Of a DNA stretch of 6,932 bases, positions 1 through 6,895 are shown piece by piece. The notes below the pieces were generated by a model. It was given only the letters and a program-made list of their open reading frames with translations. It was not told where the DNA came from and ran no database searches. The position numbers and the translations under genes are program-made. Every line of letters begins with the position of its first letter. The first letter of the stretch is position 1. The DNA is from Methylophaga sp. (lineage in GTDB: Bacteria; Pseudomonadota; Gammaproteobacteria; Nitrosococcales; Methylophagaceae), in NCBI RefSeq assembly GCF_030651745.1, contig NZ_JAUSCC010000150.1, forward strand, positions 1 through 6,932, in the 5' to 3' direction.

Positions 1-35
1 AGATAACTTTGTCGCCACGGTTAAAATGCAAATCC

Positions 36-49
36 CTGATTTTGATCAG
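36..49. promoter_or_regulatory. FNR/Anr-like palindrome (weak candidate operator)
   Basis: The sequence CTGAT-TTTG-ATCAG is a perfect 5-bp inverted repeat with a 4-bp spacer. Its core TGAT-N4-ATCA matches the core of the FNR/Anr/CRP-superfamily consensus TTGAT-N4-ATCAA, missing only the outermost base on each side. It lies about 210 bp upstream of the start codon at 259. That is far from a usual activator position unless the leader is long or the site serves another promoter. The match alone is weak evidence, since 10 specified bases can occur by chance. Confidence 0.2.
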
Positions 50-178
50 TGGTGCCATTATTTTTTGCCGATATCAAATATAAAGACCGCTAATTTTCTT
101 GAATCGCTGATGTTAAGTCAAATCGCTGTGTGGAAAAACCATTCTTTATCGGCTAAAGTGTTGTCGCCATTTCAAGTA

Positions 179-218
179 TCAGGAACTTGTTCTGTTAATG
201 CTGACTCAAAGTTCCTGA
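179..218. repeat. Perfect 10-bp inverted repeat upstream of the MxaD-like gene
   Basis: The arms TCAGGAACTT (179-188) and AAGTTCCTGA (209-218) are exact reverse complements separated by 20 bp. The arm centres are 30 bp apart, close to three helical turns, which would put both half-sites on the same DNA face. The repeat ends 40 bp before the start codon at 259. It could be an operator bound by a dimeric or paired regulator, or a hairpin with a large loop in the mRNA leader. No T-tract follows the right arm, so it is not an intrinsic terminator. The repeat is seen directly; its function is inferred. Confidence 0.55.
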
Positions 219-258
219 AGATATTGTGGTAAAACTACCGATCAAACGGAGAATCTTA

Positions 259-822
259 ATGAAGAAATTTTTACAAATCGTTGCTGCAACAGTTATTGCT
301 CTACCTTTAGTAGCAACAGCTCATGGCCCTACCCGCCAACAAGTTGAAGAAAAGGTTGTTATTAATGCGGCCCCGGAAAAAGTCTGGGAAATGCTCAAAG
401 ATTTCAGTGCTATCGACCAGTGGCATCCTGCTGTTGAAAGCGTGGAAATGAAAGCTGATAACGTCCGTGTTCTGACGTTGAAAAGCGAAGGCAACCCGAC
501 TATCACTGAAGAATTAGAAAAAGTTGATGACGAAAGAATGTCTGTCATCTACAAAATCACCGATATGAGTGTCGTCAAAACCATCACCTTCAACAGTAAA
601 GATACGCCTTATTACACACTGCCTGTATCAACCTACAAATCATGGATGTTTGTAAAAGAGGTTGATGGTGGTACAGAAGTTATGTGGCGTGCAAAATTCT
701 ACCGTTCGTTCATGGATAACCCTCCTGTACCTGAAGGTCAGGCTGACGCTGACGCAGTTGCAGTCGTTACCGAAGTTTACAAAACCGGTCTGGAAAATCT
801 GAAAAATATCATGGAGAAATAA
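259..822 (+). CDS. Secreted MxaD-like SRPBCC-domain protein
   Basis: This encodes a 187-residue predicted periplasmic protein. Residues 1-21 form a classic signal peptide (MKKF, a hydrophobic core, then an A-T-A cleavage motif), so the mature protein would begin at H22 with HGPT. The remainder looks like a START/SRPBCC (polyketide cyclase-like) fold: VVINAAPEKVWEMLKDFSAIDQWHPAV at about 34-60 is the typical opening of that family, and the C-terminal helix ends GLENLKNIMEK. The HGPT mature start and overall layout recall MxaD, a periplasmic protein of methanol dehydrogenase gene clusters, reported to help electron transfer from the dehydrogenase to its cytochrome. I am confident of the fold and secretion, less so of the MxaD role, because no dehydrogenase gene is visible. 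The ATG at 259 is chosen over an in-frame GTG at 226 because GGAGA (248-252) lies 6 nt upstream and the signal peptide starts there. Its stop codon overlaps the next start (TAATG). Confidence 0.85.
   Translation: MKKFLQIVAATVIALPLVATAHGPTRQQVEEKVVINAAPEKVWEMLKDFSAIDQWHPAVESVEMKADNVRVLTLKSEGNPTITEELEKVDDERMSVIYKITDMSVVKTITFNSKDTPYYTLPVSTYKSWMFVKEVDGGTEVMWRAKFYRSFMDNPPVPEGQADADAVAVVTEVYKTGLENLKNIMEK
813..817 (+). promoter_or_regulatory. Ribosome binding site fixing the propeller gene start at 822
   Basis: GGAGA lies 4 nt before the ATG at 822, inside the last codons of the MxaD-like gene. It matters because it supports initiation upstream of the terminator hairpin at 855-884, so the hairpin is inside the coding sequence and not in a leader. 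Confidence 0.65.
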
Positions 823-1814
823 TGCTTTTTTCTATTAACGAAAATGCATTTTTTAAAGCGACCCTTAACCGGGTCGCTTTTTTTGTGCTTGCCAGTTTTA
901 GCCTGTCGGCCTGCGCAGAACCTGCCAATTATGCGTTTATCAGTAATCAGCTAAGTAATGACATCAGTGTTATTGATATCGATAAACAAACCGTAGTCAG
1001 TACCATTACTGTGGGTACAGCTCCTGCTGGTGTAGCGTTAAGTCCGGATGGTCAGCGTGTATTGATTACCAATCCAGACAGTCAGAATATTTCGGTATTA
1101 GACGCCCGCCAATTAACTGAGATCAGTCAAATCCCGGTAGGCCAAGGTCCTGTAGGCATTGCCACCAATCATAATGGCAGTCTGGCATATGTTGCTGACT
1201 GGTATGAGCATAAAATCAGTGTTGTTGAAGTAGATAAACAACTTATCCGTAAACGTATTGATGTCGGAAATTCCCCGGCCGGCGTGATTCTTAATGAATC
1301 ACAAAACCGTTTATATGTCGCTAATCGTGATGATAATTCGGTGAGCATAATTGATACGATCACCGAGAAGGTTATTGAGACAGTCGAAGTTGGACAAGCT
1401 CCGTTTGGCCTTGCCTTAACGGCTGATGGCAAGCGGCTTTTCAGCGTCAATGTGCAGGATAACAGTGTCAGCATGATAGACACCGATAGTCTCGCGGTAA
1501 TTGCAACGATTGAAGTCGGAGAATGGCCTTACTGCGCCGTGAGCAGTCCTGATGGCAAATTTCTTTATGTCACCAATCAGGATGAAAACACGGTATCTGT
1601 GATTGATATTGCTGCCGCTGAAACTATCAATACCATTGAGGTGGATGATAGTCCGGAAGGCATTGATATTACCGCCAATGGTAAGCATCTTTATGTTTCA
1701 AACTGGGGAAGTGGCAGTGTTTCCATCATTGATACTACAACCGGCAAACGTATTGAAGATATTAAAACCGGAGATGGTAGCCGTGCCTTTGGCGATTTTA
1801 TTATCAGCCAATAA
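822..1814 (+). CDS. YVTN-family seven-bladed beta-propeller lipoprotein
   Basis: The product has 330 residues. Residues 1-31 form a lipoprotein signal: a short n-region with K12 and R17, a hydrophobic stretch, and the lipobox L28-S29-A30-C31. The residue after the cysteine is Ala, which under the E. coli sorting rule favours the outer membrane. From Y37 to the end there are exactly seven repeats of 42 residues. Each carries variants of (Y/I)V(T/A)N, SV(S)(V/I)ID, (I/V)xVG, PxG and a closing (D/N)GK, the signature of YVTN/YncE-like NHL-type propellers. Such proteins usually bind partners or ligands and need no catalytic residues. The start overlaps the preceding stop by one base (TAATG), suggesting translational coupling, and GGAGA precedes it. 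Codons 12-21 form an intrinsic terminator. Pairing with an MxaD-like protein suggests a role in PQQ-linked oxidation or its assembly in the envelope; this is inference. No closer function can be read from the sequence. Confidence 0.9.
   Translation: MLFSINENAFFKATLNRVAFFVLASFSLSACAEPANYAFISNQLSNDISVIDIDKQTVVSTITVGTAPAGVALSPDGQRVLITNPDSQNISVLDARQLTEISQIPVGQGPVGIATNHNGSLAYVADWYEHKISVVEVDKQLIRKRIDVGNSPAGVILNESQNRLYVANRDDNSVSIIDTITEKVIETVEVGQAPFGLALTADGKRLFSVNVQDNSVSMIDTDSLAVIATIEVGEWPYCAVSSPDGKFLYVTNQDENTVSVIDIAAAETINTIEVDDSPEGIDITANGKHLYVSNWGSGSVSIIDTTTGKRIEDIKTGDGSRAFGDFIISQ
855..884 (+). terminator. Intrinsic terminator embedded in the propeller gene's signal-peptide codons
   Basis: AAAGCGACCC (855-864) and GGGTCGCTTT (871-880) form a perfect 10-bp stem around the loop TTAACC. 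The right arm runs into a total of seven T residues (878-884). This is a textbook Rho-independent terminator for plus-strand transcription and lies 32 nt after the stop of the MxaD-like gene. On the other strand the arm is followed by only three T residues and then A residues, so it looks unidirectional. It sits in frame inside the next gene, encoding K12 to F21 of its signal peptide. Confidence 0.85.
930..1811 (+). repeat. Seven tandem 126-nt units encoding propeller blades
   Basis: Seven coding units of exactly 126 nt start at 930, 1056, 1182, 1308, 1434, 1560 and 1686, and the stop codon follows the last unit directly. The protein pattern recurs in register without insertion or deletion, while the DNA has diverged, so this is an old duplication and not a recent expansion. 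The last unit departs from the pattern at its end (GSRAFGDFIISQ in place of the PxG...DGK motif), as may be expected of the blade that closes the ring. Confidence 0.85.
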
Positions 1815-1826
1815 CACTCTTAGACC

Positions 1827-2609
1827 GTGCAGATAGAATCACTGGCAGTAACCGATCCAGCTTTGAAAGGGCAAGCAGATATCATTGCTGCCCGCTGTGG
1901 TTTACAACTCGTCTCACTGAATACAGATCTGCCTCAGCTGGTGCTTACCGATACTAGATTGGAGATCCGGGTTCCCGGTCTGGGAGGTCCGATATTTATC
2001 GATTTTACCGCCGGTAAAAACCAACACCGCCGACAGTTTGGTGGCGGCCGTGGTCAGCCATTAGCCAAAGCCGTTGGACTCAAAAAAGGGGCTAACCCGT
2101 ATATTGTTGATGCAACAGCAGGTTTTGGCAGAGACGCATTTGTATTTGCCAGCTTAGGCTGCCGGGTCACCTTGATAGAACAGAATCCTGTCATGGCAGC
2201 TTTGTTAGCCGATGCGTTACAGCGAGCTGTCGCGGATGATGATGTTGCGGAGATCATTTCGCGCATGCAACTACATCACGGTAATGCCGTGAACTATCTG
2301 GCCAGTCTTGCTGAAATTGACCGACCTGATGTGGTTTATCTGGATCCGATGTATCCCTCAAGGGATAAAACTGCATTGGTCAAAAAAGAAATGCAGCTGT
2401 TACATCAACTGGTAGGCCCCGATAGCAATAGCTCGGATTTACTTAATATGTCGCGGGAAGTTGCTTTAAAAAGAGTGGCTGTCAAACGACCTAAAGGTGC
2501 GGAGTTTTTTGCCAATCAACAACCGCATGTCAGCATCGAAAGCAAAAATACCCGTTACGATATTTACACCCTTAAATTCGCTAACGGCGTTGTTTATCCA
2601 ACTCTCTAA
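1827..2609 (+). CDS. rsmJ: 16S rRNA (guanine(1516)-N(2))-methyltransferase RsmJ
   Basis: RsmJ (formerly YhiQ) transfers a methyl group from S-adenosylmethionine to N2 of G1516 of 16S rRNA in the cytoplasm. The 260-residue product is close to the 250 residues of the E. coli enzyme and shows its hallmarks: FGGGRG at 71-76, the SAM-binding motif [11 protein letters not shown] at 95-104, IEQNP at 117-121, the catalytic-region motif VVYLDPMYP at 169-177 followed by KTALVKKEM, and VKRPKG at 219-224. The start is GTG: an in-frame TAG lies two codons upstream (1821-1823), no ATG start is near, and the N-terminus from this GTG aligns in length with known RsmJ. No good Shine-Dalgarno sequence precedes it. 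It lies 12 nt after the propeller gene, so it is probably co-transcribed with it, although the functions seem unrelated. Its 3' end overlaps the convergent rarA by 29 bp. Confidence 0.95.
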   Translation: MQIESLAVTDPALKGQADIIAARCGLQLVSLNTDLPQLVLTDTRLEIRVPGLGGPIFIDFTAGKNQHRRQFGGGRGQPLAKAVGLKKGANPYIVDATAGFGRDAFVFASLGCRVTLIEQNPVMAALLADALQRAVADDDVAEIISRMQLHHGNAVNYLASLAEIDRPDVVYLDPMYPSRDKTALVKKEMQLLHQLVGPDSNSSDLLNMSREVALKRVAVKRPKGAEFFANQQPHVSIESKNTRYDIYTLKFANGVVYPTL

Positions 2610-3903
2610 GATGGGCCAGCTTTTCGGCAATTTTGATTTCCAGACCACGATTCACCGGCTGATAGTATTGCCGCTGCGGCATGGTTTCAGGAAAATAATT
2701 TTCCCCCGCCGCATAGGCATCCGGCTCGTCATGGGCGTAACGGTATTCTTTACCGTAATCGAGTTCTTTCATTAATTTGGTGGGTGCATTTCGCAAATGC
2801 AATGGCACTTCCGCTGAACCAAAATTTTTGGCATCCTGCATCGCAGCTTTAAAGGCGGTATAAACGGCATTACTTTTAGGTGCGCTGGCAAGATAAACCA
2901 CGGCTTGAGCTATCGCCAGCTCGCCTTCTGGGCGTCCCAACTTATCAAAGCTCTCCCATGCATCCAAAGCAATGCGTAATCCACGTGGATCGGCATTACC
3001 AATATCTTCAACCGCCATTCGCACGATGCGACGCATCAGATAGACCGGATCACAGCCGCCATCCAGCATTCTGCACAGCCAATACAAAGCGCCATCCGGT
3101 GAAGAACCACGAACTGACTTATGTAATGCCGATATCTGATCGTAAAAGGCTTCACCGCCTTTATCAAAGCGTCTTAACGTGCCGGATAAAACTTCAGCCA
3201 GATCGGCTTCATCAACTTCTGTTTGCTGTTTGCTATCTGCCAGATCAATGGCAATTTCCAGCAGATTCAGTACTCGCCGTCCATCACCATCAGCAGCTTG
3301 CGCCAATTGTTCACGCAGTCTGTCATCCAGTTTGATATCACGACCGGCAAGACCGCGAATACCATCCTGCATCGCCCGATCAATGATCAGTTTTAAGTCG
3401 TTCACTTCCAGAGATTTGAGCACATAGACCCGTGCTCTTGATAGCAAGGCATTGTTCAGTTCAAAAGAAGGGTTTTCGGTGGTGGCACCGATAAAAGTAA
3501 ATGTGCCATCTTCAACATAGGGCAAAAAGGCATCTTGCTGAGATTTGTTAAAACGATGTACTTCATCAACAAATAACATGGTGCGTCGACCACGCTCCTG
3601 CTGCAGTTGCTTAGCTCGGGTAACGGCTTCCCGTACTTCTTTAACACCAGCTAACACCGCAGAAATACTGATAAATTCTGCATCGCAATATCCGGCAATC
3701 AGCCGTGCCAATGTGGTTTTCCCAGTGCCAGGAGGTCCCCAGAAAATCATTGAGTGCGGTTGACCAGTGGCAATCGCCTGTCTTAATGGCTTGCCTTCAG
3801 CCAGCAGATGCTGCTGGCCGATATAGTCATCCAATGTCTGCGGCCGCATCCGGTCAGCCAATGGTCGGCCAACCTGTGGATGCAGATTATCAAACAGACT
3901 CAT
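2581..3903 (-). CDS. rarA: Replication-associated recombination protein A (RarA/MgsA)
   Basis: RarA is a cytoplasmic AAA+ ATPase related to clamp-loader subunits and to eukaryotic WRNIP1/Mgs1. It acts at stalled replication forks and DNA ends. The 440-residue product matches the family length (447 in E. coli). Visible motifs are Walker A GPPGTGKT at 56-63, Walker B MLFVDE at 109-114 followed by [14 protein letters not shown], sensor 1 [12 protein letters not shown] at 139-150, and the arginine-finger segment LLSRAR at 153-158. The C-terminal region has the conserved stretches [44 protein letters not shown] and [16 protein letters not shown], which cover the tetramerisation domain. The start ATG overlaps the stop of lolA (TAATG) and lacks a strong Shine-Dalgarno sequence, so translation probably depends on coupling with lolA. 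The gene order ftsK-lolA-rarA is as in E. coli. No serS, the usual next gene in E. coli, follows; rsmJ lies there in the opposite direction. Confidence 0.97.
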   Translation of the reverse strand: MSLFDNLHPQVGRPLADRMRPQTLDDYIGQQHLLAEGKPLRQAIATGQPHSMIFWGPPGTGKTTLARLIAGYCDAEFISISAVLAGVKEVREAVTRAKQLQQERGRRTMLFVDEVHRFNKSQQDAFLPYVEDGTFTFIGATTENPSFELNNALLSRARVYVLKSLEVNDLKLIIDRAMQDGIRGLAGRDIKLDDRLREQLAQAADGDGRRVLNLLEIAIDLADSKQQTEVDEADLAEVLSGTLRRFDKGGEAFYDQISALHKSVRGSSPDGALYWLCRMLDGGCDPVYLMRRIVRMAVEDIGNADPRGLRIALDAWESFDKLGRPEGELAIAQAVVYLASAPKSNAVYTAFKAAMQDAKNFGSAEVPLHLRNAPTKLMKELDYGKEYRYAHDEPDAYAAGENYFPETMPQRQYYQPVNRGLEIKIAEKLAHLRELDKQRR

Positions 3904-4535
3904 TAGGGAATATCGCCCACCACATCAACACCTTCAGGTGTTATAAATTTAAATCTTGAGTCAGGTAGACCCGCATTAATCCGGACATTATTGAATACCA
4001 GCCGAGTACGCTGATCAAAACTGTCGACCATCAACATTTCACGGATACCGTTCGCATCAAACGCCAACGCAACAGTTTGATAGGTATTATCGTTTTCTTT
4101 CGGCATCAATCGAACCCATTGCAGTTCATCTTCCGATTCCAGCTCGACAATATTGTATTCAGCCTCAGGCAATGTATTACCTGAAAGTAATCCGGCAGGC
4201 GTTTCGGCTAAAGCTTCGTCTTGCAGTTTGACGGTAATTTGTTCTAAATCGACGTCGTAAAACCAGATCCGCTCACCATCAGCAACGATTTGTTGAGGAA
4301 AAGGCGTGTCATAATCCCAGCGAAATTTACCGGGTCTGGATAACAAAAACTGCCCGGTGGCTTCCTCTACCACCTGTCCATCGGTATCAATCACAGTTTG
4401 CTGAAAGTCGGCTTCCAGCTGTGAAACCTGCTTTACAAAATTATTGAGCCTATCGATAGCTGATTCAGCAAAAGCCAATGAAGGCAGGATCAAACCGCCT
4501 AAGAGCAACCACTGTGTTGCACAGCGTTTTATCAT
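3903..4535 (-). CDS. lolA: Outer-membrane lipoprotein carrier protein LolA
   Basis: LolA is the periplasmic chaperone that takes lipoproteins released by LolCDE at the inner membrane and hands them to LolB at the outer membrane. From the chosen ATG the product has 210 residues (about 203 in E. coli). It begins with a signal peptide [19 protein letters not shown] and an A-F-A cleavage motif, giving a mature start at E24. The mature part shows family features: [18 protein letters not shown] at 30-47, RPGKFRWDY at 67-75, whose first arginine sits where the functional Arg43 of E. coli LolA lies, [14 protein letters not shown], and PAGLLSG. An in-frame ATG at 4595 would add 20 residues rich in cysteine (DCVCCLSC) ahead of the signal peptide. 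I prefer 4535 because GGAG lies 7 nt before it and the signal peptide then has a normal n-region. The stop overlaps the rarA start. Confidence 0.95.
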   Translation of the reverse strand: MIKRCATQWLLLGGLILPSLAFAESAIDRLNNFVKQVSQLEADFQQTVIDTDGQVVEEATGQFLLSRPGKFRWDYDTPFPQQIVADGERIWFYDVDLEQITVKLQDEALAETPAGLLSGNTLPEAEYNIVELESEDELQWVRLMPKENDNTYQTVALAFDANGIREMLMVDSFDQRTRLVFNNVRINAGLPDSRFKFITPEGVDVVGDIP

Positions 4536-4542
4536 TTTTCTA

Positions 4543-4546
4543 CTCC
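4543..4546 (-). promoter_or_regulatory. Ribosome binding site deciding the lolA start
   Basis: On the minus strand GGAG precedes the ATG at 4535 by 7 nt (GGAGTAGAAAAATG). The alternative in-frame ATG at 4595 lies within the ftsK stop region and inside a small palindrome, and has no comparable site. Confidence 0.7.
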
Positions 4547-4582
4547 AAATCGTTTCAGAACAACTAAGACAACAAACGCAGT

Positions 4583-4601
4583 CAACTAATTGCATTAGTT
4601 G
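4583..4601. repeat. Perfect 8-bp palindrome over the ftsK stop codon
   Basis: CAACTAAT and ATTAGTTG are exact reverse complements around a 3-nt loop. On the minus strand the stem contains the ftsK stop codon and the first bases of the in-frame ATG at 4595. Another copy of CAACTAA lies at 4561-4567. The stem is AT-rich and has no T-tract, so it is not a strong terminator. It might hide the upstream ATG and steer initiation to the lolA start at 4535, or slow ribosomes leaving ftsK. Confidence 0.45.
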
Positions 4602-6895
4602 CGTGGTGGTGGGGCCAATACTTCGCGACTACCATTCGTTTGCATTGCAGATACCACACCTGCTGCCTCCATCGCTTCGACAATTCGGGCCGCACGGTTA
4701 TAACCAATTTTCAGGCGACGCTGCACACCAGAGACAGAGGCACGGCGGCTCTCTGTGACAATTTGCACTGCCTGGTCATAAAGCGGATCGGTCTCACCAT
4801 CACTGGCATCACCAATACCTGCACTTTCGCCATCATCATCGGAGATATCCTGAGTGATTTCTTCCAGATAATTAGGACCGCCTTGTGATTTCAGGAAATT
4901 CACCACGGCATGCACTTCATGATCATCCACAAATGCGCCGTGAACACGTTCCGGTAAACCGCTACCAGGTGGCAGATACAGCATATCGCCCTGGCCTAAT
5001 AGTTGTTCAGCGCCCATCTGATCAAGGATGGTGCGCGAATCTATACGTGAAGAAACCTGAAACGCCATACGGGTTGGAATATTGGCTTTAATCAAGCCGG
5101 TAATAACATCCACCGAGGGTCTTTGCGTGGCCAAAATCAAATGAATACCAGCGGCACGGGCTTTTTGCGCCAGGCGGGCAATCAGTTCTTCCACCTGCTT
5201 GCCAACTACCATCATCATATCGGCTAATTCATCGATGATAACGACGATAAATGGCAAAGTTTCCAGCGTCGGGATTGGTTCACCGGGCAATACTTCTGCC
5301 ATTGGGTCAGGAATCGGCTCGCCATTATCGATGGCATCCTGCACTTTCTTGTTATAGCCAGCAATATTGCGCACGCCCAATGCTGCCATCAAAGGATAAC
5401 GTCGTTCCATTTCCGCGACACACCAACGCAGTGCATTGGCGGCCTCTTTCATATCGGTAACCACAGGCGTCAATAAATGCGGAATATCTTCGTAAATCGA
5501 TAATTCCAGCATTTTCGGATCCACCATGATCAGGCGAACCTCTTTTGGTGTGGCTTTATAAAGCAGGCTGAGGATCATTGCGTTAACGGCAACTGATTTA
5601 CCCGAGCCTGTTGTACCGGCAACCAGCAGATGAGGCATTTTTTCAAGGTTGGCAACCACGGGTCTACCAGCGATATCTTTACCCAAAGCCATGACCAATG
5701 GGGATTTACTGTTTTCGTAATCACTGCATGCCAGAATTTCGCGTAACCGAACCACTTCACGAATTTCATTGGGAATTTCCAGACCAACAAACGGTTTGCC
5801 CGGAATAATTTCAACAATACGCACGCTGGTAATGGATAACGCCCTGGCCAGATCTTTTGCCAGACCACTGATGCGACTGACCTTGATCCCTGCTGCCGGT
5901 TGCAATTCAAAGCGGGTTACTACCGGACCGGGCTGAACCTCAACGACCTGAACTTCCACACCAAAATCTTTTAACTTTAATTCGACCAGACGCGATAACG
6001 CTTCTAACACTTCTTCGCTATACCCCGTGGTGATTGCTTTTGGCATGTCCAATAAAGACAAGGTTGGCATACCCGGCGCATCAGGTGTTTCGAACAAGGG
6101 TTGCTGGCGTTCTTTTTCTTCACGCTTGCTAGGCTCTTTCACCACTATCTGTGGTTCAACCCGTACTTTAGGCTTACTTTGCATTTTTTCTTTCTGCGCG
6201 ATAAAGCTTTCTTCACGCTGTTGACGAGTGCGTCTGATTTGCAAATTGCCCTGTAATTCACGACTCCAACGAGACACATGGATCAATACCACCATCGCCA
6301 TCGCCCCCAGCCGGTCAATCACCATCAGCCAGGATAAGCCGGTAAACAATGTCACCCCTGTCAGCAATAAAGCTAATAGCAATAAACTGGTGCCCGATGC
6401 TCCGAATACCGCTTCAAACCCTTGACCAACGGATTGTCCAAGTACACCACCCGCCCCTTCCGGTAAATATTTTGCATACTCAACCAGACTGAGCGATGAC
6501 AAGCCACTGGCAGCTGCCAATGCCATAATCAATCCGACAGATTTCAATACCCAGAAATGTAATTCATCATCGCCATCAGCACGCTTGCCCCAGCTGAATA
6601 ACAGCCAGCCACTGAATCCCAGCATTAATGGCGCCAGATAAGCAGGTAAACCAAAAGCAAACAGCAAAGTATCTGCAAGCCAGGCACCGACAATACCTCC
6701 CCGATTGGCGATAAAATCGTCAGTTCCGGTGGTCGACCAGCCAGGATCGGTAGGTTCGTAGGTGATTAAAGACAGTAATAGATAAGCCGCCAATGCCAGC
6801 GCCAGGATCAGTGCTGCTTCACGAAGTCTGAACCCGACTGCGCCAGCGGAGACATCTGGTTTATTTTTGTCGTTTGCCCGTGTCGCTTGTGCCAA
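4595..6895 (-). CDS. ftsK: DNA translocase FtsK
   Basis: FtsK is an inner-membrane divisome protein whose cytoplasmic motor pumps DNA at the septum and activates XerCD recombination at dif. The 766-residue product is a compact form compared with 1329 residues in E. coli, whose linker is very long. The N-terminal domain has about four membrane segments, near 27-46, 79-102, 114-135 and 168-192, with another hydrophobic stretch at 193-207. A charged linker follows at about 210-285. The motor has a conserved alpha part from about 290, Walker [10 protein letters not shown] at 426-434, Walker B VVIIDE at 551-556, and [13 protein letters not shown] at 588-600. An acidic stretch ([21 protein letters not shown]) at 683-703 leads to the winged-helix gamma domain (about 704-760), with [14 protein letters not shown], which would read KOPS polarity sequences. 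The start is TTG: an in-frame TAA lies ten codons upstream, no ATG or GTG lies between, and GGA sits about 9 nt before it. lolA follows. Confidence 0.97.
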   Translation of the reverse strand: MAQATRANDKNKPDVSAGAVGFRLREAALILALALAAYLLLSLITYEPTDPGWSTTGTDDFIANRGGIVGAWLADTLLFAFGLPAYLAPLMLGFSGWLLFSWGKRADGDDELHFWVLKSVGLIMALAAASGLSSLSLVEYAKYLPEGAGGVLGQSVGQGFEAVFGASGTSLLLLALLLTGVTLFTGLSWLMVIDRLGAMAMVVLIHVSRWSRELQGNLQIRRTRQQREESFIAQKEKMQSKPKVRVEPQIVVKEPSKREEKERQQPLFETPDAPGMPTLSLLDMPKAITTGYSEEVLEALSRLVELKLKDFGVEVQVVEVQPGPVVTRFELQPAAGIKVSRISGLAKDLARALSITSVRIVEIIPGKPFVGLEIPNEIREVVRLREILACSDYENSKSPLVMALGKDIAGRPVVANLEKMPHLLVAGTTGSGKSVAVNAMILSLLYKATPKEVRLIMVDPKMLELSIYEDIPHLLTPVVTDMKEAANALRWCVAEMERRYPLMAALGVRNIAGYNKKVQDAIDNGEPIPDPMAEVLPGEPIPTLETLPFIVVIIDELADMMMVVGKQVEELIARLAQKARAAGIHLILATQRPSVDVITGLIKANIPTRMAFQVSSRIDSRTILDQMGAEQLLGQGDMLYLPPGSGLPERVHGAFVDDHEVHAVVNFLKSQGGPNYLEEITQDISDDDGESAGIGDASDGETDPLYDQAVQIVTESRRASVSGVQRRLKIGYNRAARIVEAMEAAGVVSAMQTNGSREVLAPPPRN

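Larger units (their letters stand above)
1..258. other. Upstream region of the MxaD-like gene, no convincing gene
   Basis: I see no recognisable gene here. One plus-strand frame is free of stops from the window edge (position 2) to a TAA at 230-232. It could in principle be the 3' end of an upstream gene, but its translation (for example DNFVATVKMQIPDFDQW near the start) resembles no family I know. It also uses ATA isoleucine codons several times, unlike the clear genes nearby, and it runs through a perfect inverted repeat. I treat it as probably non-coding. The stretch most likely holds the promoter and leader of the gene at 259, but no pair of -35 and -10 boxes with good spacing stands out. 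Visible elements are the palindrome at 36-49, an 8-bp direct repeat AATCGCTG at 102-109 and 121-128, and the inverted repeat at 179-218. Confidence 0.5.

Noticed and set aside
79..84. TATAAA as a -10 box in the upstream region
   Set aside because: No acceptable -35 hexamer lies 16-18 bp upstream; the nearest TTGATC (42-47) is too far away.
9..169. 9-bp direct repeat TTGTCGCCA at 9-17 and 161-169
   Set aside because: It is a single short pair 152 bp apart with no other structure, consistent with chance.
226..258. In-frame GTG start giving an 11-residue N-terminal extension of the MxaD-like protein
   Set aside because: It would place a basic prefix before a complete signal peptide, and the ATG at 259 has GGAGA 6 nt upstream.
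2880..3335. Plus-strand open frame of 151 codons opposite rarA
   Set aside because: It is antisense to a strongly conserved coding region of rarA, and its translation (rich in His, Gln, Pro, Arg) looks like no known protein.
4557..4585. Possible lolA promoter on the minus strand: TTGACT (4580-4585), 17-bp spacer, TGTTCT (4557-4562)
   Set aside because: The -35 box is good, but the -10 lacks the key A at position 2 and matches at only three of six positions, so it is not strong enough to call.
4444..4758. Plus-strand open frame of 104 codons across the lolA-ftsK junction
   Set aside because: It is a shadow of two clear genes on the other strand, with no family resemblance.
5575..5910. Minus-strand open frame of 111 codons inside ftsK
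   Set aside because: It is a shifted frame of the conserved ftsK motor region, which is intact in its own frame.
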